Positions 10,004 to 20,453 of a DNA stretch of 64,000 nucleotides are shown here, in pieces (within the stretch, counting starts at the first letter, position 1; the number at the start of each line of letters is the position of its first letter). Both the position numbers and the translations under genes were made by a program. The DNA lies in the NCBI RefSeq assembly GCF_900115565.1, contig NZ_FOWW01000001.1, forward strand, positions 439,731-503,730, written 5' to 3'. This DNA is from Amycolatopsis arida (GTDB taxonomy: Bacteria > Actinomycetota > Actinomycetes > Mycobacteriales > Pseudonocardiaceae). The notes beneath the pieces are model-generated. The model was not told where the DNA came from. It ran no database searches and saw only the letters and a list, made by a program, of their open reading frames with translations.

Positions 10004-10534
10004 GTGCGCAACTCCGCCAGGAAACTGCTGGCCCGACTCGGCAGGCCGGCCACCGTCGCCGCACTGGCCCTGACGACCGTGCTGGTGGCCCCTCCCGCCG
10101 GCCACGCCGGCACCCTCGACGGCGCCGCACCGGCCACGGCGGTCGGGTCCGACGTCTCGATCCTCGGCGCCGGTGACGGCACGCCGGCCGGCGCCGTGCA
10201 GTGGTTCAAGCAGCGCATCGGCAGCACGGCCTACCAGGGCTACTGCGAGAAGGCGGTGGAGAACGCCTACGGGGTGACCGGGGTGTGGGCCTCCGCCAAC
10301 GCGCACTGGAACGGCGCGGGCCCCAAGCACCACGGCGACCGCAACCCGCCGCTGGGCGCGTTCGTGTACTGGAACATCGGCTCCTACGGCCACGTCGGCA
10401 TCTCCGACGGCGCCGGCGGCTTCTACGCCACCAGCGTGCGCGGCGCGATCGGCCACGTCACCAAGGCGCAGGGCGGCTACAGCTACTACCGCAACTACCG
10501 CGGCTGGACCCCCGCGGCCGTCCCCCGCCGCTGA
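10004..10534 (+). CDS. Secreted CHAP/NlpC-P60-like cell-wall hydrolase
   Basis: About 176 residues from the GTG at 10004, chosen because GAAGG lies 7 bases upstream; a longer start at 9980 lacks this. The N-terminus is a signal peptide ([14 protein letters not shown], then a hydrophobic [17 protein letters not shown]). The mature domain has the papain-like cysteine in [13 protein letters not shown] and the histidine in [13 protein letters not shown], with WASANAHW between, as in small peptidoglycan amidases and endolysins. Likely exported and acting on peptidoglycan. It stands alone between rpmE and rho. Confidence 0.75.
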   Translation: MRNSARKLLARLGRPATVAALALTTVLVAPPAGHAGTLDGAAPATAVGSDVSILGAGDGTPAGAVQWFKQRIGSTAYQGYCEKAVENAYGVTGVWASANAHWNGAGPKHHGDRNPPLGAFVYWNIGSYGHVGISDGAGGFYATSVRGAIGHVTKAQGGYSYYRNYRGWTPAAVPRR

Positions 10535-10547
10535 CCCGCCCCGAAAC

Positions 10548-10600
10548 GCCATGAAGGCCACCTTCATCGCGCTCGACGCGATGAAGGTGGCCTTCATGGC
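10548..10600. terminator. Perfect 24-bp inverted repeat, probably a bidirectional terminator
   Basis: Arms at 10548-10571 and 10577-10600 are exact reverse complements around the loop CTCGA. It sits between the convergent ends of the cell-wall hydrolase and rho, where a two-way terminator is expected. The core ATGAAGGCCACCTTCAT is itself palindromic, so the element may also belong to a dispersed repeat family. Confidence 0.75.
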
Positions 10601-10626
10601 AGGCTGGGGACGCTGCCCGCGGTGGG

Positions 10627-12732
10627 TCAGTCGTCGTCCTGGCCCGGGGCGGTCTTGGAGACCTGCATCAGGAACTCGGTGTTGGTCTTCGTCTTGCGCA
10701 GCCGGTCCAGCAGCAGGTCGATGGCCTGCTGCGAGTCCAGCGCGTGCAGCACCCGGTGCAGCTTGTGGGTGACCCCGAGCTCGTCCGGCGAGAGCAGCAG
10801 CTCCTCCTTGCGGGTACCGGACGGGTTGACGTCGACCGCCGGGAAGACGCGCCGCTCGGCGATCTTGCGGTCCAGCTTGAGCTCGGCGTTGCCGGTGCCC
10901 TTGAACTCCTCGAAGATCACCGTGTCGCCGGTCGAGCCGGTCTCCACCATCGCGGTGGCGAAGATCGTCAGCGAGCCGCCGTTCTCGATGTTGCGCGCCG
11001 CGCCGAGGAACCGCTTCGGCGGGAACAGCGCCGTCGAGTCGACACCACCGGACAGGATCCGCCCGGACGCCGGGGCCGCCAGGTTGTAGGCGCGGCCGAG
11101 GCGGGTGATCGAGTCGAGCAGCACCACCACGTCGTGCCCCATCTCCACCAGCCGCTTGGCCCGCTCGATGGACAGCTCGGCCACGGTGGTGTGGTCCGAC
11201 GGCGGCCGGTCGAAGGTCGAGGCGATGACCTCGCCCTGCACCGACCGCTGCATGTCGGTGACCTCCTCCGGGCGCTCGTCGACCAGCACGACCATCAGGT
11301 GGCACTCGGGGTTGTTCGTGGTGATCGCGTTCGCGATGTCCTGCATGATCGTGGTCTTGCCGGCCTTCGGCGGCGACACGATCAGGGCACGCTGCCCCTT
11401 GCCGACCGGCATGATCAGGTCGATCACCCGGGTGGTCAGCTTGTTCGGCGTGGTCTCCAGGCGCAGCCGCTCGTTGGGGTACAGCGGCGTGAGCTTGGTG
11501 AACTCGGGGCGCTTCTTGGCGACCTCGGGGTCGAAGCCGTTGACCGAGTCCACCCGCACCAGCGGGTTGAACTTCTGCCGCTGCTGCTCACCCTCGCGCG
11601 GCTGGCGGACCACGCCGGTGATGGCGTCGCCGCGACGCAGGCCGTACTTGCGCACCAGGGAGAGCGACACGTAGACGTCGTTGGGCCCCGGCAGGTAGCC
11701 GGAGGTGCGGACGAACGCGTAGTTGTCCAGCACGTCCAGGATGCCGGCCACCGGAAGCAGGACGTCGTCCTCGCGGATCTCGGTGTCGGCGCCGCCGCCA
11801 CCCTCGCCGCGGCCGCCACGCCGGCGACGGTCCCGGAACCGGCGGCTCCGCCGGCCGCCGCGCTCATCGTCGTCGTCGTCCTGGCCACCGCGGTTGCCCT
11901 GCTGACCCTGCTGGCCCTGGTTGCGCTGGTTGTTCTGCTGGCGACGCTGGTCACCGCCGCGCTGCTGGTCACCGCCGCGCTGCTGGTCACCGCCGCGCTG
12001 CTGGTCGCCGGAGGAGTCCTTGTCCTCGCCGCCGCGCTGGCCGGCGTTGTCGCCGCCGCCCTGCCGGCCGGAGCCGCCGCGACGCCGGCGGCCGCCCTCG
12101 CGCCGGCCGCCATCCTCGCCCTGCTGGCTCTCGGCGATGTCCTTGCCAGCGGTGTCCCTCGCCCCAGGGTCCTTCTGTGCGGGGTCTTTCGCGCCGGCCC
12201 GCGGCGTGTCCGTCGACTGGCCGGCCTGCGGCTGGGTGGCCTGGTCGGCACCGGCGGACGGGGCACCGTGCGCCGGCGTGGTGTCCGGCCGCACCGGCGG
12301 CTGCTGCGCCGGCTGCGCCGGGGCCTGCTCGGCGGGAGCCGGCTGCTCGGCCTTCGCCCGGTCCGGCCGCTCGGTGCCCTGCTGGTCGGCGCCCTGCTGG
12401 TCGGTGCCCTGCTGGTCGGCGCCGACACCCTCCAGGGGCAGCGTCTCGCCGCTGTCGGCGCGCCGCCGCGTCACCTTGCCCTGGCGCTCGCGGATCGCCG
12501 CGATCAGGTCGCCCTTGCGCATGCCCGAGGTGTCGGTCACGCCCAGCTCGGCGGCGAGCTCCCGCAGGTCGGCGATGACCATGCCGGACAGGCCGCCGGT
12601 GCGCCGGCGTGGCGTCGTGGTGGTGCCGTCGGCCTGCGACGTCTCATCTCCGGACGTCCCGCCACCCGTGCCTTCCGACGGCTGGGTGGCCTGGGTGTCC
12701 GCGTCGCCGCTCAAGAGATCGGTGTTGCTCAC
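10627..12732 (-). CDS. rho: Transcription termination factor Rho, with a long disordered insert
   Basis: Hexameric RNA-dependent ATPase that terminates transcription. It has 701 residues against about 420 in E. coli. An N-terminal SAP-like Rho domain (about residues 45-85) is followed by a roughly 250-residue low-complexity insert rich in Gln, Gly, Arg and Asp (QRGGDQ repeats, then an acidic DDDDDE and an Arg run). Then come the RNA-binding OB domain from EDDVLLPVAGILDVLD, Walker A SPPKAGKTT and Walker B LMVVLVDERPEEVTDM. The start is GTG at 12730-12732. Such inserts are known in actinobacterial Rho and help it bind structured GC-rich RNA. Confidence 0.97.
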   Translation of the reverse strand: MSNTDLLSGDADTQATQPSEGTGGGTSGDETSQADGTTTTPRRRTGGLSGMVIADLRELAAELGVTDTSGMRKGDLIAAIRERQGKVTRRRADSGETLPLEGVGADQQGTDQQGADQQGTERPDRAKAEQPAPAEQAPAQPAQQPPVRPDTTPAHGAPSAGADQATQPQAGQSTDTPRAGAKDPAQKDPGARDTAGKDIAESQQGEDGGRREGGRRRRGGSGRQGGGDNAGQRGGEDKDSSGDQQRGGDQQRGGDQQRGGDQRRQQNNQRNQGQQGQQGNRGGQDDDDDERGGRRSRRFRDRRRRGGRGEGGGGADTEIREDDVLLPVAGILDVLDNYAFVRTSGYLPGPNDVYVSLSLVRKYGLRRGDAITGVVRQPREGEQQRQKFNPLVRVDSVNGFDPEVAKKRPEFTKLTPLYPNERLRLETTPNKLTTRVIDLIMPVGKGQRALIVSPPKAGKTTIMQDIANAITTNNPECHLMVVLVDERPEEVTDMQRSVQGEVIASTFDRPPSDHTTVAELSIERAKRLVEMGHDVVVLLDSITRLGRAYNLAAPASGRILSGGVDSTALFPPKRFLGAARNIENGGSLTIFATAMVETGSTGDTVIFEEFKGTGNAELKLDRKIAERRVFPAVDVNPSGTRKEELLLSPDELGVTHKLHRVLHALDSQQAIDLLLDRLRKTKTNTEFLMQVSKTAPGQDDD
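11951..12004. repeat. Three exact 18-bp tandem copies inside rho
   Basis: The unit TCACCGCCGCGCTGCTGG is repeated at 11951-11968, 11969-11986 and 11987-12004, encoding the minus-strand peptide unit QQRGGD. Slippage would change the insert length in steps of six residues without breaking the frame. Confidence 0.9.
12374..12418. repeat. Three 15-bp tandem copies inside rho
   Basis: Near-identical units (GTGCCCTGCTGGTCG or GCGCCCTGCTGGTCG) at 12374-12388, 12389-12403 and 12404-12418 encode the acidic Gln-rich DQQGA/DQQGT run near residue 110 of Rho. In-frame repeat of the disordered region. Confidence 0.85.
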
Positions 12733-13115
12733 ACAAGTCCTTCCTTACCGATCCACGCCTCCACGGTGGATCAGCGGACCGCCGCCCGCGTCCGAATTGC
12801 GCGACGGCGTTGTTGTCCCGGTGCGGACAGGTTCGGCTGAGACGTGCGAGTCACAGCGGCGAAGCCGCCAGCACGGGAGTTGCGAACTCCCGGTGGAGTC
12901 CACGGAATCGGTCACCGTAGCTCCGCCGAACCAACCCTTTGATCCCGAAGACGGAATGATCGGATTGCTCGGCGGTGTCATCCGGGCCGGTGCCATCCGG
13001 GAGACGAACCCCGGGACAGGCACCGGGTGCGGATGCGCTCGGTGATCGAACGCCCCCGAGGGTAGACCGACCAGGCACGAGGTGCAACAACCACCCCCCG
13101 TTCGGCGCGCCGTGC
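12733..13115 (-). terminator. thrB-rho spacer with two hairpins
   Basis: This 383-base stretch has no convincing gene. On the minus strand, downstream of thrB, it holds a perfect stem CGGGAGTT-GCG-AACTCCCG at 12874-12892 and then a short GCGGC-GAA-GCCGC stem at 12856-12868. Together they may end the thr transcript before rho; the remainder probably carries the rho promoter and leader. No clear promoter hexamers were identified. Confidence 0.45.
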
Positions 13116-13997
13116 TCAACGAGTGACCACTCGCACGCCTGCCAGGTCAACCGGCAACTCGGAGACCTCGAATCCGTCAACGTCGACCGTGTCCGGAATT
13201 ATTCCGTCCCGGGTCAGCACGAGCACCGAGGGGCCCGCGCCGGAGACGGCCGCGGGCAGCCCGTGATCACGCAGCGTGCGCAGCAGGGCGGCGCTGGCGG
13301 GGTACGCGGCGGCCCGGTAGCCCTGGTGGAGCCGGTCCTCGGTGGCGGCGAGCAGCAGGTCCGGCCGCGCGGTGAGCGCGTGCACCGCGAGCGCCGCCCT
13401 CCCCGCGGTGAACGCCGCGTCGACGTGCGGCACGTTCTCGGGCAGCAGCCCCCTGGTCGCCTCGGTGGAGGACCGTTCGGCCGGCACGGCGAGCACCGGG
13501 CGCAGCTCGGGGTGCGGGTCGAGCCGCTCGGCACGGAACCGGCCGCCGTCGCACCACGCGATCACCAGCCCGCCGAGCAGGCTGGCCGCGGCGTTGTCCG
13601 CGTGGCCCTCGAACTCGGCGGCCAGCCGCAGCGCGGCGTCGTCGCGCTCCCGCCCGCCGAGCGCGTATCCGGCGGCGATCCCGGCCACCACGGCGGCCGC
13701 CGACGAGCCGAGCCCCCTGGCGTGCGGGATGACGTTGTGGCAGCGCAACCGCAGGCCGGGCACGTCCACGCCGAGGTGCGCGCAGGCCCGGCGCAACGCC
13801 CGCACCACCAGGTGCGACTCGTCGGTGGGTACGTCGGCCACCCCGCCGGCGCCGGCGTCGAGCACCTCGACGTCGAGCCCGCCGCCGGTGACCGACACCT
13901 CCACCACGTCGTGCAGTCCCAGCGCCAGCCCCAGCGCGTCGAAGCCGGGGCCGAGGTTGGCGGTGGACGCCGGAACCGTCACCCGCAGGGTGGTCAC
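13116..13997 (-). CDS. thrB: Homoserine kinase
   Basis: GHMP-family kinase that phosphorylates homoserine in threonine synthesis. The 293 residues start at the GTG at 13995-13997, where GTGA overlaps the thrC stop; upstream open-frame sequence is a thrC shadow. Motif 1 is [16 protein letters not shown] near residue 8, and the ATP loop is [15 protein letters not shown] near residue 93. A C-terminal GHMP motif is seen in [14 protein letters not shown]. It is the last gene of the argS-lysA-hom-thrC-thrB run. Confidence 0.95.
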   Translation of the reverse strand: MTTLRVTVPASTANLGPGFDALGLALGLHDVVEVSVTGGGLDVEVLDAGAGGVADVPTDESHLVVRALRRACAHLGVDVPGLRLRCHNVIPHARGLGSSAAAVVAGIAAGYALGGRERDDAALRLAAEFEGHADNAAASLLGGLVIAWCDGGRFRAERLDPHPELRPVLAVPAERSSTEATRGLLPENVPHVDAAFTAGRAALAVHALTARPDLLLAATEDRLHQGYRAAAYPASAALLRTLRDHGLPAAVSGAGPSVLVLTRDGIIPDTVDVDGFEVSELPVDLAGVRVVTR

Positions 13998-15067
13998 GGC
14001 AACTCCAGCGCCGCCGCGACGGCGTTGGGATCGACCGCGAGCGGTTCCACCTCCACGTTGCCCTCCAGGGCGGTGGCCGGGTCCTTGAGCCCGTGGCCGG
14101 TGACCGTGCACACCACGGTGGAGCCGCGCGGCAGCCGCCCGTCCGCGGCGGTGGCCAGCAGGCCGGCGACGCTGGTGGCCGACGCAGGCTCGACGAACAC
14201 ACCCTCCCGCTGGCCGAGCAGCCGGTAGGCGTGGAGGATCCGCTCGTCGGTGACGGCCGCGAACAGCCCGCCGCTGGCGTTCTTCGCCTTGACCGCCGGC
14301 TCCCACGACGCCGGGCTGCCCACCCGGATCGCGGTCGCCACGGTCTCCGGCTCGGCCACCGGCTCGCCGTGCACCAGTGGCGCGGCCCCGGCCGCCTGGA
14401 ACCCGAACATCCGGGGTGTGCCGTCCACCACGCCGTCGGCGGCGTACTCGGCGTAGCCGGCCCAGTAGGCGGTGATGTTGCCGGCGTTGCCCACCGGGAG
14501 GCAGTGCACGTCGGGTGCGCGGCCGAGCACGTCGCAGATCTCCCACGCCGCGGTCTTCTGCCCGACGAGGCGCACCGGGTTCACCGAGTTCACCAGGGTC
14601 ACCGGGTGGTCGGCCGCGGTCTTGCGGGCCAGCTCGAGGCAGTCGTCGAAGTTGCCGTCGACCTGCAGGATCCGCGCCCCGTGCAGCACCGCCTGGGCGA
14701 GCTTGCCGAGCGCGATCTTGCCCCGCGGCACCAGCACCGCACAGGTCAGCCCGGCGCGCGCCGCGTAGGCCGACGCCGAGGCCGAGGTGTTGCCGGTGGA
14801 CGCGCAGATCACCGCGCGCAGCCCGCTGGCCAGCGCGTGGGTGATCGCCACAGTCATCCCGCGGTCCTTGAACGAGCCGGTCGGGTTGGCGCCCTCGACC
14901 TTGAGGTACACCTCGCAGCCGGTGAGCTCGGACAGGTGTGGCGCCGCCATCAGCGGCGTGTTGCCCTCGCCGAGGGAGACCACCCTGGCGCCCTCGGGGA
15001 TCGGGATGCGGTCGGCGTAGGCCCGGATGATGCCCGGCCAGCCGGCTGTACCTGACCTGACTGCCAT
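13994..15067 (-). CDS. thrC: Threonine synthase
   Basis: PLP enzyme converting O-phosphohomoserine to threonine. It has 357 residues, the short class seen in actinobacteria. The PLP lysine is Lys67 in [10 protein letters not shown], and the phosphate-binding loop is [12 protein letters not shown] near residue 192. The ATG lies 6 bases after the hom stop, and the 3' end overlaps thrB by 4 bases, so the three threonine genes are coupled. Confidence 0.96.
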   Translation of the reverse strand: MAVRSGTAGWPGIIRAYADRIPIPEGARVVSLGEGNTPLMAAPHLSELTGCEVYLKVEGANPTGSFKDRGMTVAITHALASGLRAVICASTGNTSASASAYAARAGLTCAVLVPRGKIALGKLAQAVLHGARILQVDGNFDDCLELARKTAADHPVTLVNSVNPVRLVGQKTAAWEICDVLGRAPDVHCLPVGNAGNITAYWAGYAEYAADGVVDGTPRMFGFQAAGAAPLVHGEPVAEPETVATAIRVGSPASWEPAVKAKNASGGLFAAVTDERILHAYRLLGQREGVFVEPASATSVAGLLATAADGRLPRGSTVVCTVTGHGLKDPATALEGNVEVEPLAVDPNAVAAALELP

Positions 15068-15073
15068 GCCGTG

Positions 15074-16375
15074 TCAGTCCTCGCCTTCCACCCGCATCAC
15101 GCTGACCACCTCGTGCACCACGTCCAGCCGGGAGATCTCGTCCACCGTGGCGCGCAGCGCCGCGTCGGGCGCGGAGTGCGTGACGATCACCAGGCTCGCC
15201 GTGGAGTGCCGGTCGCGCTGGCGGACCGCGGCGATGCTCACGTCGTGCACCGCGAACACCTGCGCCACCTGGGCGAGCACGCCCGCGCGGTCGGCGACGT
15301 CGAGGCTGATGTGGTACCGGGTGGGGGTCTGGCCCATCGACCGGATCGGCAGCGCCGCGTGCGCCGACTCGCGCGGCCCGCGCCCGCCGAGCACCCGGTT
15401 GCGGGCCACCGCGACCAGGTCGCCGAGCACCGCGCTGGCGGTCGGCGCGCCACCGGCGCCCTGGCCGTAGAACATCAGCTCGCCGGCGGCGTCGGCCTCC
15501 ACGTAGACGGCGTTGAACGCGCCGTTCACCCCGGCGAGCTGGTGGCCGCGCGGGATCATCACCGGGTGCACCCTGGCCGACACCGACTCGCCGCCGTCGG
15601 CGTCGGTGACCCGCTCACAGATCGCCAGCAGCTTCACCGTACGGCCGAGCACCTTGGCCGCGACGATGTCCGACGCGCTCACCCCGGCGATGCCCTCGCG
15701 GTGCACGTCGGCGGCGGTGACCCGGGTGTGGAACGCCAGCGACGCCAGGATCGCCGCCTTCGACGCGGCGTCGTAACCGTCCACATCGGCCGTCGGGTCG
15801 GCCTCGGCGTAGCCGAGCCGGCTGGCCTCGTCCAGCGTCTCCGCGTAGCCGGCGCCGGTGGCGTCCATCGCGGACAGGATGTAGTTGGTGGTGCCGTTGA
15901 CGATCCCCATCACCCTGGTGATCCGATCGCCGGCCAGCGACTCGCGCAGCGGGCGCAGCAGCGGGATCGCGCCGGCGACCGCGGCCTCGAAGTACAGGTC
16001 GGCACCGGCGGCGTCGGCCGCCTCGGCCAGCTCCGCCGAGTGCTCGGCGAGCAGCGCCTTGTTGGCGGTGACCACCGACTTGCCCTTCTGCAGCGCGGAG
16101 AGCAGCCAGCCGCGCACCGGCTCGATCCCGCCGATCAGCTCGACCACCACGTCGACGTCGGAGTCGACCAGCCCGGCGGCGTCGGCGGTGACCAGGTGCC
16201 GCGGCAGGTCGGGATGCTTGTCCGGGCGGCGCACGGCGATCCCGGCCAGCTCGAGCGGCGCGCCGACCCTGGCCGCCAGCTCGCCGGCCTGCTCGTCGAG
16301 CAGTCGGGCGACCTCGGCGCCCACGGTCCCGTGGCCGAGCAGGGCAACCCGTATCCGGCGGTCGTTCGCGATCAC
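15074..16375 (-). CDS. hom: Homoserine dehydrogenase with ACT domain
   Basis: Reduces aspartate semialdehyde to homoserine with NAD(P)H. The 433 residues comprise an N-terminal Rossmann motif [14 protein letters not shown], the catalytic domain including [14 protein letters not shown] and [17 protein letters not shown], and a C-terminal ACT domain (about residues 350-430, [20 protein letters not shown]), normally the site of threonine feedback inhibition. The GTG start overlaps the lysA stop as GTGA. It is monofunctional, with no aspartokinase domain. Confidence 0.96.
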   Translation of the reverse strand: MIANDRRIRVALLGHGTVGAEVARLLDEQAGELAARVGAPLELAGIAVRRPDKHPDLPRHLVTADAAGLVDSDVDVVVELIGGIEPVRGWLLSALQKGKSVVTANKALLAEHSAELAEAADAAGADLYFEAAVAGAIPLLRPLRESLAGDRITRVMGIVNGTTNYILSAMDATGAGYAETLDEASRLGYAEADPTADVDGYDAASKAAILASLAFHTRVTAADVHREGIAGVSASDIVAAKVLGRTVKLLAICERVTDADGGESVSARVHPVMIPRGHQLAGVNGAFNAVYVEADAAGELMFYGQGAGGAPTASAVLGDLVAVARNRVLGGRGPRESAHAALPIRSMGQTPTRYHISLDVADRAGVLAQVAQVFAVHDVSIAAVRQRDRHSTASLVIVTHSAPDAALRATVDEISRLDVVHEVVSVMRVEGED

Positions 16376-17811
16376 GACACCTCCAGCCGCAGCATGTCCT
16401 CGGTCGTCTCCCGCCGCAGCAGCAGGCGCGCGGTGCCGTTGCGGACGGCGACCACCGCCGGGCGCGGCTGGCGGTTGTAGTTGCTCGCCATCGAGTAGCA
16501 GTAGGCGCCGGTCGCGGCCACCGCGAGCAGATCGCCGGGTGCCAGGGTGTCGGGCAGCCAGCAGTCGCGGACCACGATGTCGCCGGACTCACAGTGCTTT
16601 CCCACCACCCGGGACAGGGTGGCGCGCACCGGTCGCGGTTGGCCGTCGTCCCCGGCCCTGGAGACCAGCCGGCAGTCGTAGGCGGCGTCGTACAGCGCGG
16701 TGCGGATGTTGTCGCTCATCCCACCGTCCACACTGACGTAGCGGCGCGCCTGGTCGTCGCCCAGCGCGACGTCCTTGATGGTGCCGACCTCGTAGAGGGT
16801 CACCGTGCCGGGGCCGGCGATGGCCCTGCCGGGCTCACCGGCGATCCGCGGCACCGGCAGCCCGGCGAACTCGCACTCCTTACGCACCATCTCGCGGATC
16901 TGGGTGATCATCTGCGCCGGTGGTGGTGGGTTGTCCTTCTCCGTGTAGGCGATGCCGAACCCGCCTCCGAGGTCCACTATGGACAGTTGCTCGAGGAGTT
17001 CCGAGCCGTGCTCCTTGGCCAGCTCGGCGATCAGCCCGACCACCCGGCGGGCGGCGACCTCGAAGCCGTCCGGGTCGAAGATCTGCGAGCCGATGTGGCT
17101 GTGCAGGCCGACGAGCTCCAACGAGGGCGCGTTGAGCACTCTGCGCACCGCCTCGGCCGCGTCGCCGCCCGCCAGCGAGAAGCCGAACTTCTGGTCCTCG
17201 TGCGCGGTGGCGATGAACTCGTGCGTGTGCGCCTCCACGCCCACGGTCACCCGCACCAGCACCCGCTGCCTTATTCCCTGCCGGGCGGCGAGGTCGGCCA
17301 GCCGGGCGATCTCGTGGAACGAGTCGAGCACGACCGTGCCCACCCCGGCCTCCACGGCCAGCTCGAGCTCGGCGACCGACTTGTTGTTGCCGTGGAAGGT
17401 GATCCGCTCCGGCGGGAACTCCGCGCGCCGGGCGATGGCCAGCTCGCCGCCGCTGCACACGTCCAGGCTCAGCCCCTGGTCGGCCACCCACCGGGCGGTC
17501 TCCGTGCACAGGAACGCCTTGGCCGCGTAGTGCACGAGAGCGGGGTCGTCGAAGGCGTTGGCGTACTCGGCGCACCGGGTCTTGAAGTCCGCCTCGTCGA
17601 TGACGAACAGCGGGGTGCCGTAGGTCTGCGCGAGGTCGCGCACGTCGCAGCCGGCGATCCGGACGACCCCGTCCGGCGCGCGGTAGGCGTTGCGCGGCCA
17701 CACCTTCGGGTACAGCCGGTCCAGCTCGTCCGAAGTGGATGGCGGGAAGCCGGCATGGTCGGCGTGCGGGTAGACCTCGGCGTGCCGGGGCCCCGCGGGG
17801 TGAGCGCACAT
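16372..17811 (-). CDS. lysA: Diaminopimelate decarboxylase
   Basis: PLP enzyme forming lysine from meso-diaminopimelate, the last lysine step. The 479 residues carry the PLP lysine at Lys98 in [10 protein letters not shown], the HGNNKS loop, the glycine-rich [11 protein letters not shown] and [10 protein letters not shown] stretches, and the catalytic CESGD motif near the C-terminus. The ATG lies three bases from the argS stop, so it belongs to the same operon. The roughly 20 extra N-terminal residues ([20 protein letters not shown]) also occur in other actinobacterial LysA proteins, from memory. Confidence 0.96.
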   Translation of the reverse strand: MCAHPAGPRHAEVYPHADHAGFPPSTSDELDRLYPKVWPRNAYRAPDGVVRIAGCDVRDLAQTYGTPLFVIDEADFKTRCAEYANAFDDPALVHYAAKAFLCTETARWVADQGLSLDVCSGGELAIARRAEFPPERITFHGNNKSVAELELAVEAGVGTVVLDSFHEIARLADLAARQGIRQRVLVRVTVGVEAHTHEFIATAHEDQKFGFSLAGGDAAEAVRRVLNAPSLELVGLHSHIGSQIFDPDGFEVAARRVVGLIAELAKEHGSELLEQLSIVDLGGGFGIAYTEKDNPPPPAQMITQIREMVRKECEFAGLPVPRIAGEPGRAIAGPGTVTLYEVGTIKDVALGDDQARRYVSVDGGMSDNIRTALYDAAYDCRLVSRAGDDGQPRPVRATLSRVVGKHCESGDIVVRDCWLPDTLAPGDLLAVAATGAYCYSMASNYNRQPRPAVVAVRNGTARLLLRRETTEDMLRLEVS

Positions 17812-17814
17812 GGC

Positions 17815-19470
17815 TTACATCCGTTCCGGGGCCGAGACCCCGAGCAGCGACAGCCCGTTGGCCAGCACCTGGCGCGCGGCCTCGCACAGCGCCAGCCGGG
17901 CGTGGGTCAGCGGGGTGGCCTCCTCGTCGCCCTGGGGCAGCACCCGCGCCACGTCGTAGAACTTGTGGTAGGCCGACGCGAGCGACTCGAGGTAGCGGGC
18001 GACACGGTGCGGTTCGCGCAGCTCGGCCGCCTTGCGCAATACGGTCGGGAACTCCCCGATCGTGCGAATGAGGTCACCCTCCCGGGGGTGGGTGAGCAGG
18101 CTGAGGTCGGCGTCGGCGCTCGCCCGCAGGCCCAGCTCCGCGGCGTTGCGCTGCAGCGACGCCAGCCGGGCGTGCGCGTACTGCACGTAGTACACCGGGT
18201 TCTCGTTGCTGTGCTTGCGCAGCAGGTCAAGGTCGATGTCCACGACCGAGTCGACCGAGTAGCGCGACAGCTCGTAGCGGGCCGCGTCCACGCCCACCGC
18301 CTCGACCAGGTCCTCCAGCGTGACGACCGTGCCGGCGCGCTTGCTCATCCGCACCGGCTTGCCGCCGCTGACCAGGTTGACCATCTGGCCGATCAGCACC
18401 TCGACCTCGTCGGGGTCGTGACCGAGCGCGGCCGCCGCGGCCTTGAGCCGGGCGATGTAACCGTGGTGGTCGGCGCCCAGCATGTAGATGCACAGGTCGA
18501 AGTCGCGCTCGAGCTTGTCCCTCAGGTAGGCGATGTCGGCCGCGATGTAGGCGGGCCGGCCGTCGGACTTGAGGACGACGCGGTCCTTGTCGTCGCCGTA
18601 GTCCGTCGAGCGCAGCCACCACGCGTTCTCGGCGGGGTACAGCGTCCCGGCGGACTTGAGCTCCTCGACGACCGCCTCGACCGCGCCCCCGTCGTGCAGC
18701 GAGCTCTCGGAGAACCACACGTCGAAGTCGGTACCGAACTCGTGCAGCGTGCGCTTGATCTCGTCGAGCATCAGGTCGACCCCGAGCCGGCGGAACGTCG
18801 CCTGCCGCTCCTCCTCCGGCAGCGAGAGCGCGCTGGGCTCCTTGCGCAGGATCTCGGCCGCGATGTCGGAGATGTAGGCGCCGGCGTAGCCGTCCTCCGG
18901 GGTGGGCTCGCCCTTCGCCGCGGCGATGAGCGACCGGGCGAACCGGTCGATCTGCGCGCCGGCGTCGTTGATGTAGTACTCGCGGGCGACCTCGGCCCCC
19001 TGCGCGGCCAGCAGCCGGCCCAGCGCGTCGCCGACCGCCGCCCACCGGGTGCCGCCCAGGTGGATCGGGCCGGTCGGGTTGGCCGAGACGAACTCCAGGT
19101 TGACCCTCCGGCCGGCAAGGCCGTCGCCGCGGCCGTAGGCGTCACCGGCGGCGAGCACCTGGCGGACCAGGGCGCCCTGCGCGTCGGCGGCCAGCCGCAG
19201 GTTGAGGAACCCGGGGCCGGCGACCTCGGCGGCCGCGACCTCGTCGGCCGCGACGAGCACGTCGGCGATCGCCTGGGCGAGCTCGCGGGGCGCCAGCCCT
19301 ACTTTCTTCGCTACCTGCAGGGCCAGGTTGGTCGCGTAGTCTCCGTGCTCGGGATTGCGCGGACGCTCGATCGTCACCGGGTCGGGCAGCACCCCGTGGT
19401 CCAGGCCACGGGCGGAGAGCACCTGGACGGCGGACGTGCGGACGAGGTCGGCGAGCGCGGCGGGAGTCAC
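17815..19470 (-). CDS. argS: Arginyl-tRNA synthetase
   Basis: Class I synthetase charging tRNA-Arg. The 551 residues comprise an N-terminal additional domain, the HIGH-type motif in [18 protein letters not shown] near residue 130, a KMSKS-like motif [13 protein letters not shown] near residue 372, and a C-terminal anticodon-binding domain ending [10 protein letters not shown]. The GTG start at 19468-19470 is the first gene of the minus-strand argS-lysA-hom-thrC-thrB operon and is divergent from the DUF3105 gene. Confidence 0.97.
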   Translation of the reverse strand: MTPAALADLVRTSAVQVLSARGLDHGVLPDPVTIERPRNPEHGDYATNLALQVAKKVGLAPRELAQAIADVLVAADEVAAAEVAGPGFLNLRLAADAQGALVRQVLAAGDAYGRGDGLAGRRVNLEFVSANPTGPIHLGGTRWAAVGDALGRLLAAQGAEVAREYYINDAGAQIDRFARSLIAAAKGEPTPEDGYAGAYISDIAAEILRKEPSALSLPEEERQATFRRLGVDLMLDEIKRTLHEFGTDFDVWFSESSLHDGGAVEAVVEELKSAGTLYPAENAWWLRSTDYGDDKDRVVLKSDGRPAYIAADIAYLRDKLERDFDLCIYMLGADHHGYIARLKAAAAALGHDPDEVEVLIGQMVNLVSGGKPVRMSKRAGTVVTLEDLVEAVGVDAARYELSRYSVDSVVDIDLDLLRKHSNENPVYYVQYAHARLASLQRNAAELGLRASADADLSLLTHPREGDLIRTIGEFPTVLRKAAELREPHRVARYLESLASAYHKFYDVARVLPQGDEEATPLTHARLALCEAARQVLANGLSLLGVSAPERM

Positions 19471-19598
19471 CCGGAGAATTCTAGGTGTGCCCTGGTCGGG
19501 GGCCGGCGAGCGGGTGAGCGGTGCATGCCCGTTGACAGCGATCCGACACGCGGTCCTTAGACTGGTTCGGCTCCTACCACTCGACGAAACGCGGGAAC

Positions 19599-20450
19599 AT
19601 GGCTAGCGGCAGCAAGAAGAAGGGCACGTCGAGCAAGGCCGTCAAGGCCGCCCGCGGCTCTGTGGTCACCAAGAAGCAGACGCCGTGGGGCACGATCATC
19701 GCGGTCGTCGCGGTGCTCGCGCTGGCCGGCGGGGTGTTCGGCTACTACTTCGTGGCCTCGGCGGACAAGCGCGCGCAGAAGTCGCGCGAGGAGGCCGCGG
19801 CCGCCTTCCAACCGTCGAAGGACAACCCCGACCCGGCCAAGAACATCCCGGGCATCGTGATCCAGGGGTACAACGCGGGCATGCACGTCCTGCCGACCGA
19901 GCGGGTGGACTACGACAGGACGCCGCCGTTCGGCGGGCCGCACGACAGCTTCTGGGCCGCGTGCACCGGCATCGTCTACCCGAGCGCGGTGCGCACCGAG
20001 AACATGGTCCACTCGCTGGAGCACGGCGCCGTGTGGATCGCCTACAGCCCCGACCTGGTCACCGGCGAGGCGCTGGAGAAGCTGAAGCTGCGGGTCGAGG
20101 GCAAGCCGTACATGATGATGTCGCCCTACCCGGGGTTGGACACGCCGATCTCGCTGCAGTCCTGGGGCCACCAGCTCAAGGTCGACAGCGTCGACGACGA
20201 GCGGATCGACCAGTTCGTCGCCGCGCTGCGGCTGAACCAGAACACCTACCCCGAGGTCGGCGCCACCTGCGACGCGCTCGGCCCCGGCCAGTTCGACCCG
20301 GACAACCCGCCGCCGTTCGACCCGACGCCGCCCGGACCGGACGCCAAGCCGATGGACTACCAGGGCACCGAGGGCGCGACGCCGGACGACATGGGCGCCG
20401 GCCAGGGCCAGCTGCCCACCGGCGAGCCGGCGCCGCCGCAGGGAGGCTGA
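19599..20450 (+). CDS. DUF3105 membrane-anchored protein
   Basis: 283 residues. A lysine-rich cytoplasmic N-terminus ([18 protein letters not shown]) leads to one membrane helix (about residues 31-53, [20 protein letters not shown]), so the rest is outside the cell. The external part has the DUF3105 core, including [20 protein letters not shown] and [15 protein letters not shown] with conserved histidines that could bind a metal. The tail is Pro/Gly-rich. It is followed after 3 bases by a DUF305 gene; this pairing recurs in actinobacteria, but the function is unknown. Confidence 0.85.
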   Translation: MASGSKKKGTSSKAVKAARGSVVTKKQTPWGTIIAVVAVLALAGGVFGYYFVASADKRAQKSREEAAAAFQPSKDNPDPAKNIPGIVIQGYNAGMHVLPTERVDYDRTPPFGGPHDSFWAACTGIVYPSAVRTENMVHSLEHGAVWIAYSPDLVTGEALEKLKLRVEGKPYMMMSPYPGLDTPISLQSWGHQLKVDSVDDERIDQFVAALRLNQNTYPEVGATCDALGPGQFDPDNPPPFDPTPPGPDAKPMDYQGTEGATPDDMGAGQGQLPTGEPAPPQGG

Positions 20451-20453
20451 CCG

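Noticed and set aside
10548-10600. Insertion-sequence ends or attachment site
   Set aside because: Perfect arms with a 5-base loop between convergent genes fit a terminator or dispersed repeat; there is no transposase and no target duplication.
13116-14546. Long start for thrB reaching into thrC
   Set aside because: The extra N-terminal part is the antiparallel-frame shadow of thrC; the GTGA overlap at 13994-13997 gives the normal 293-residue enzyme.
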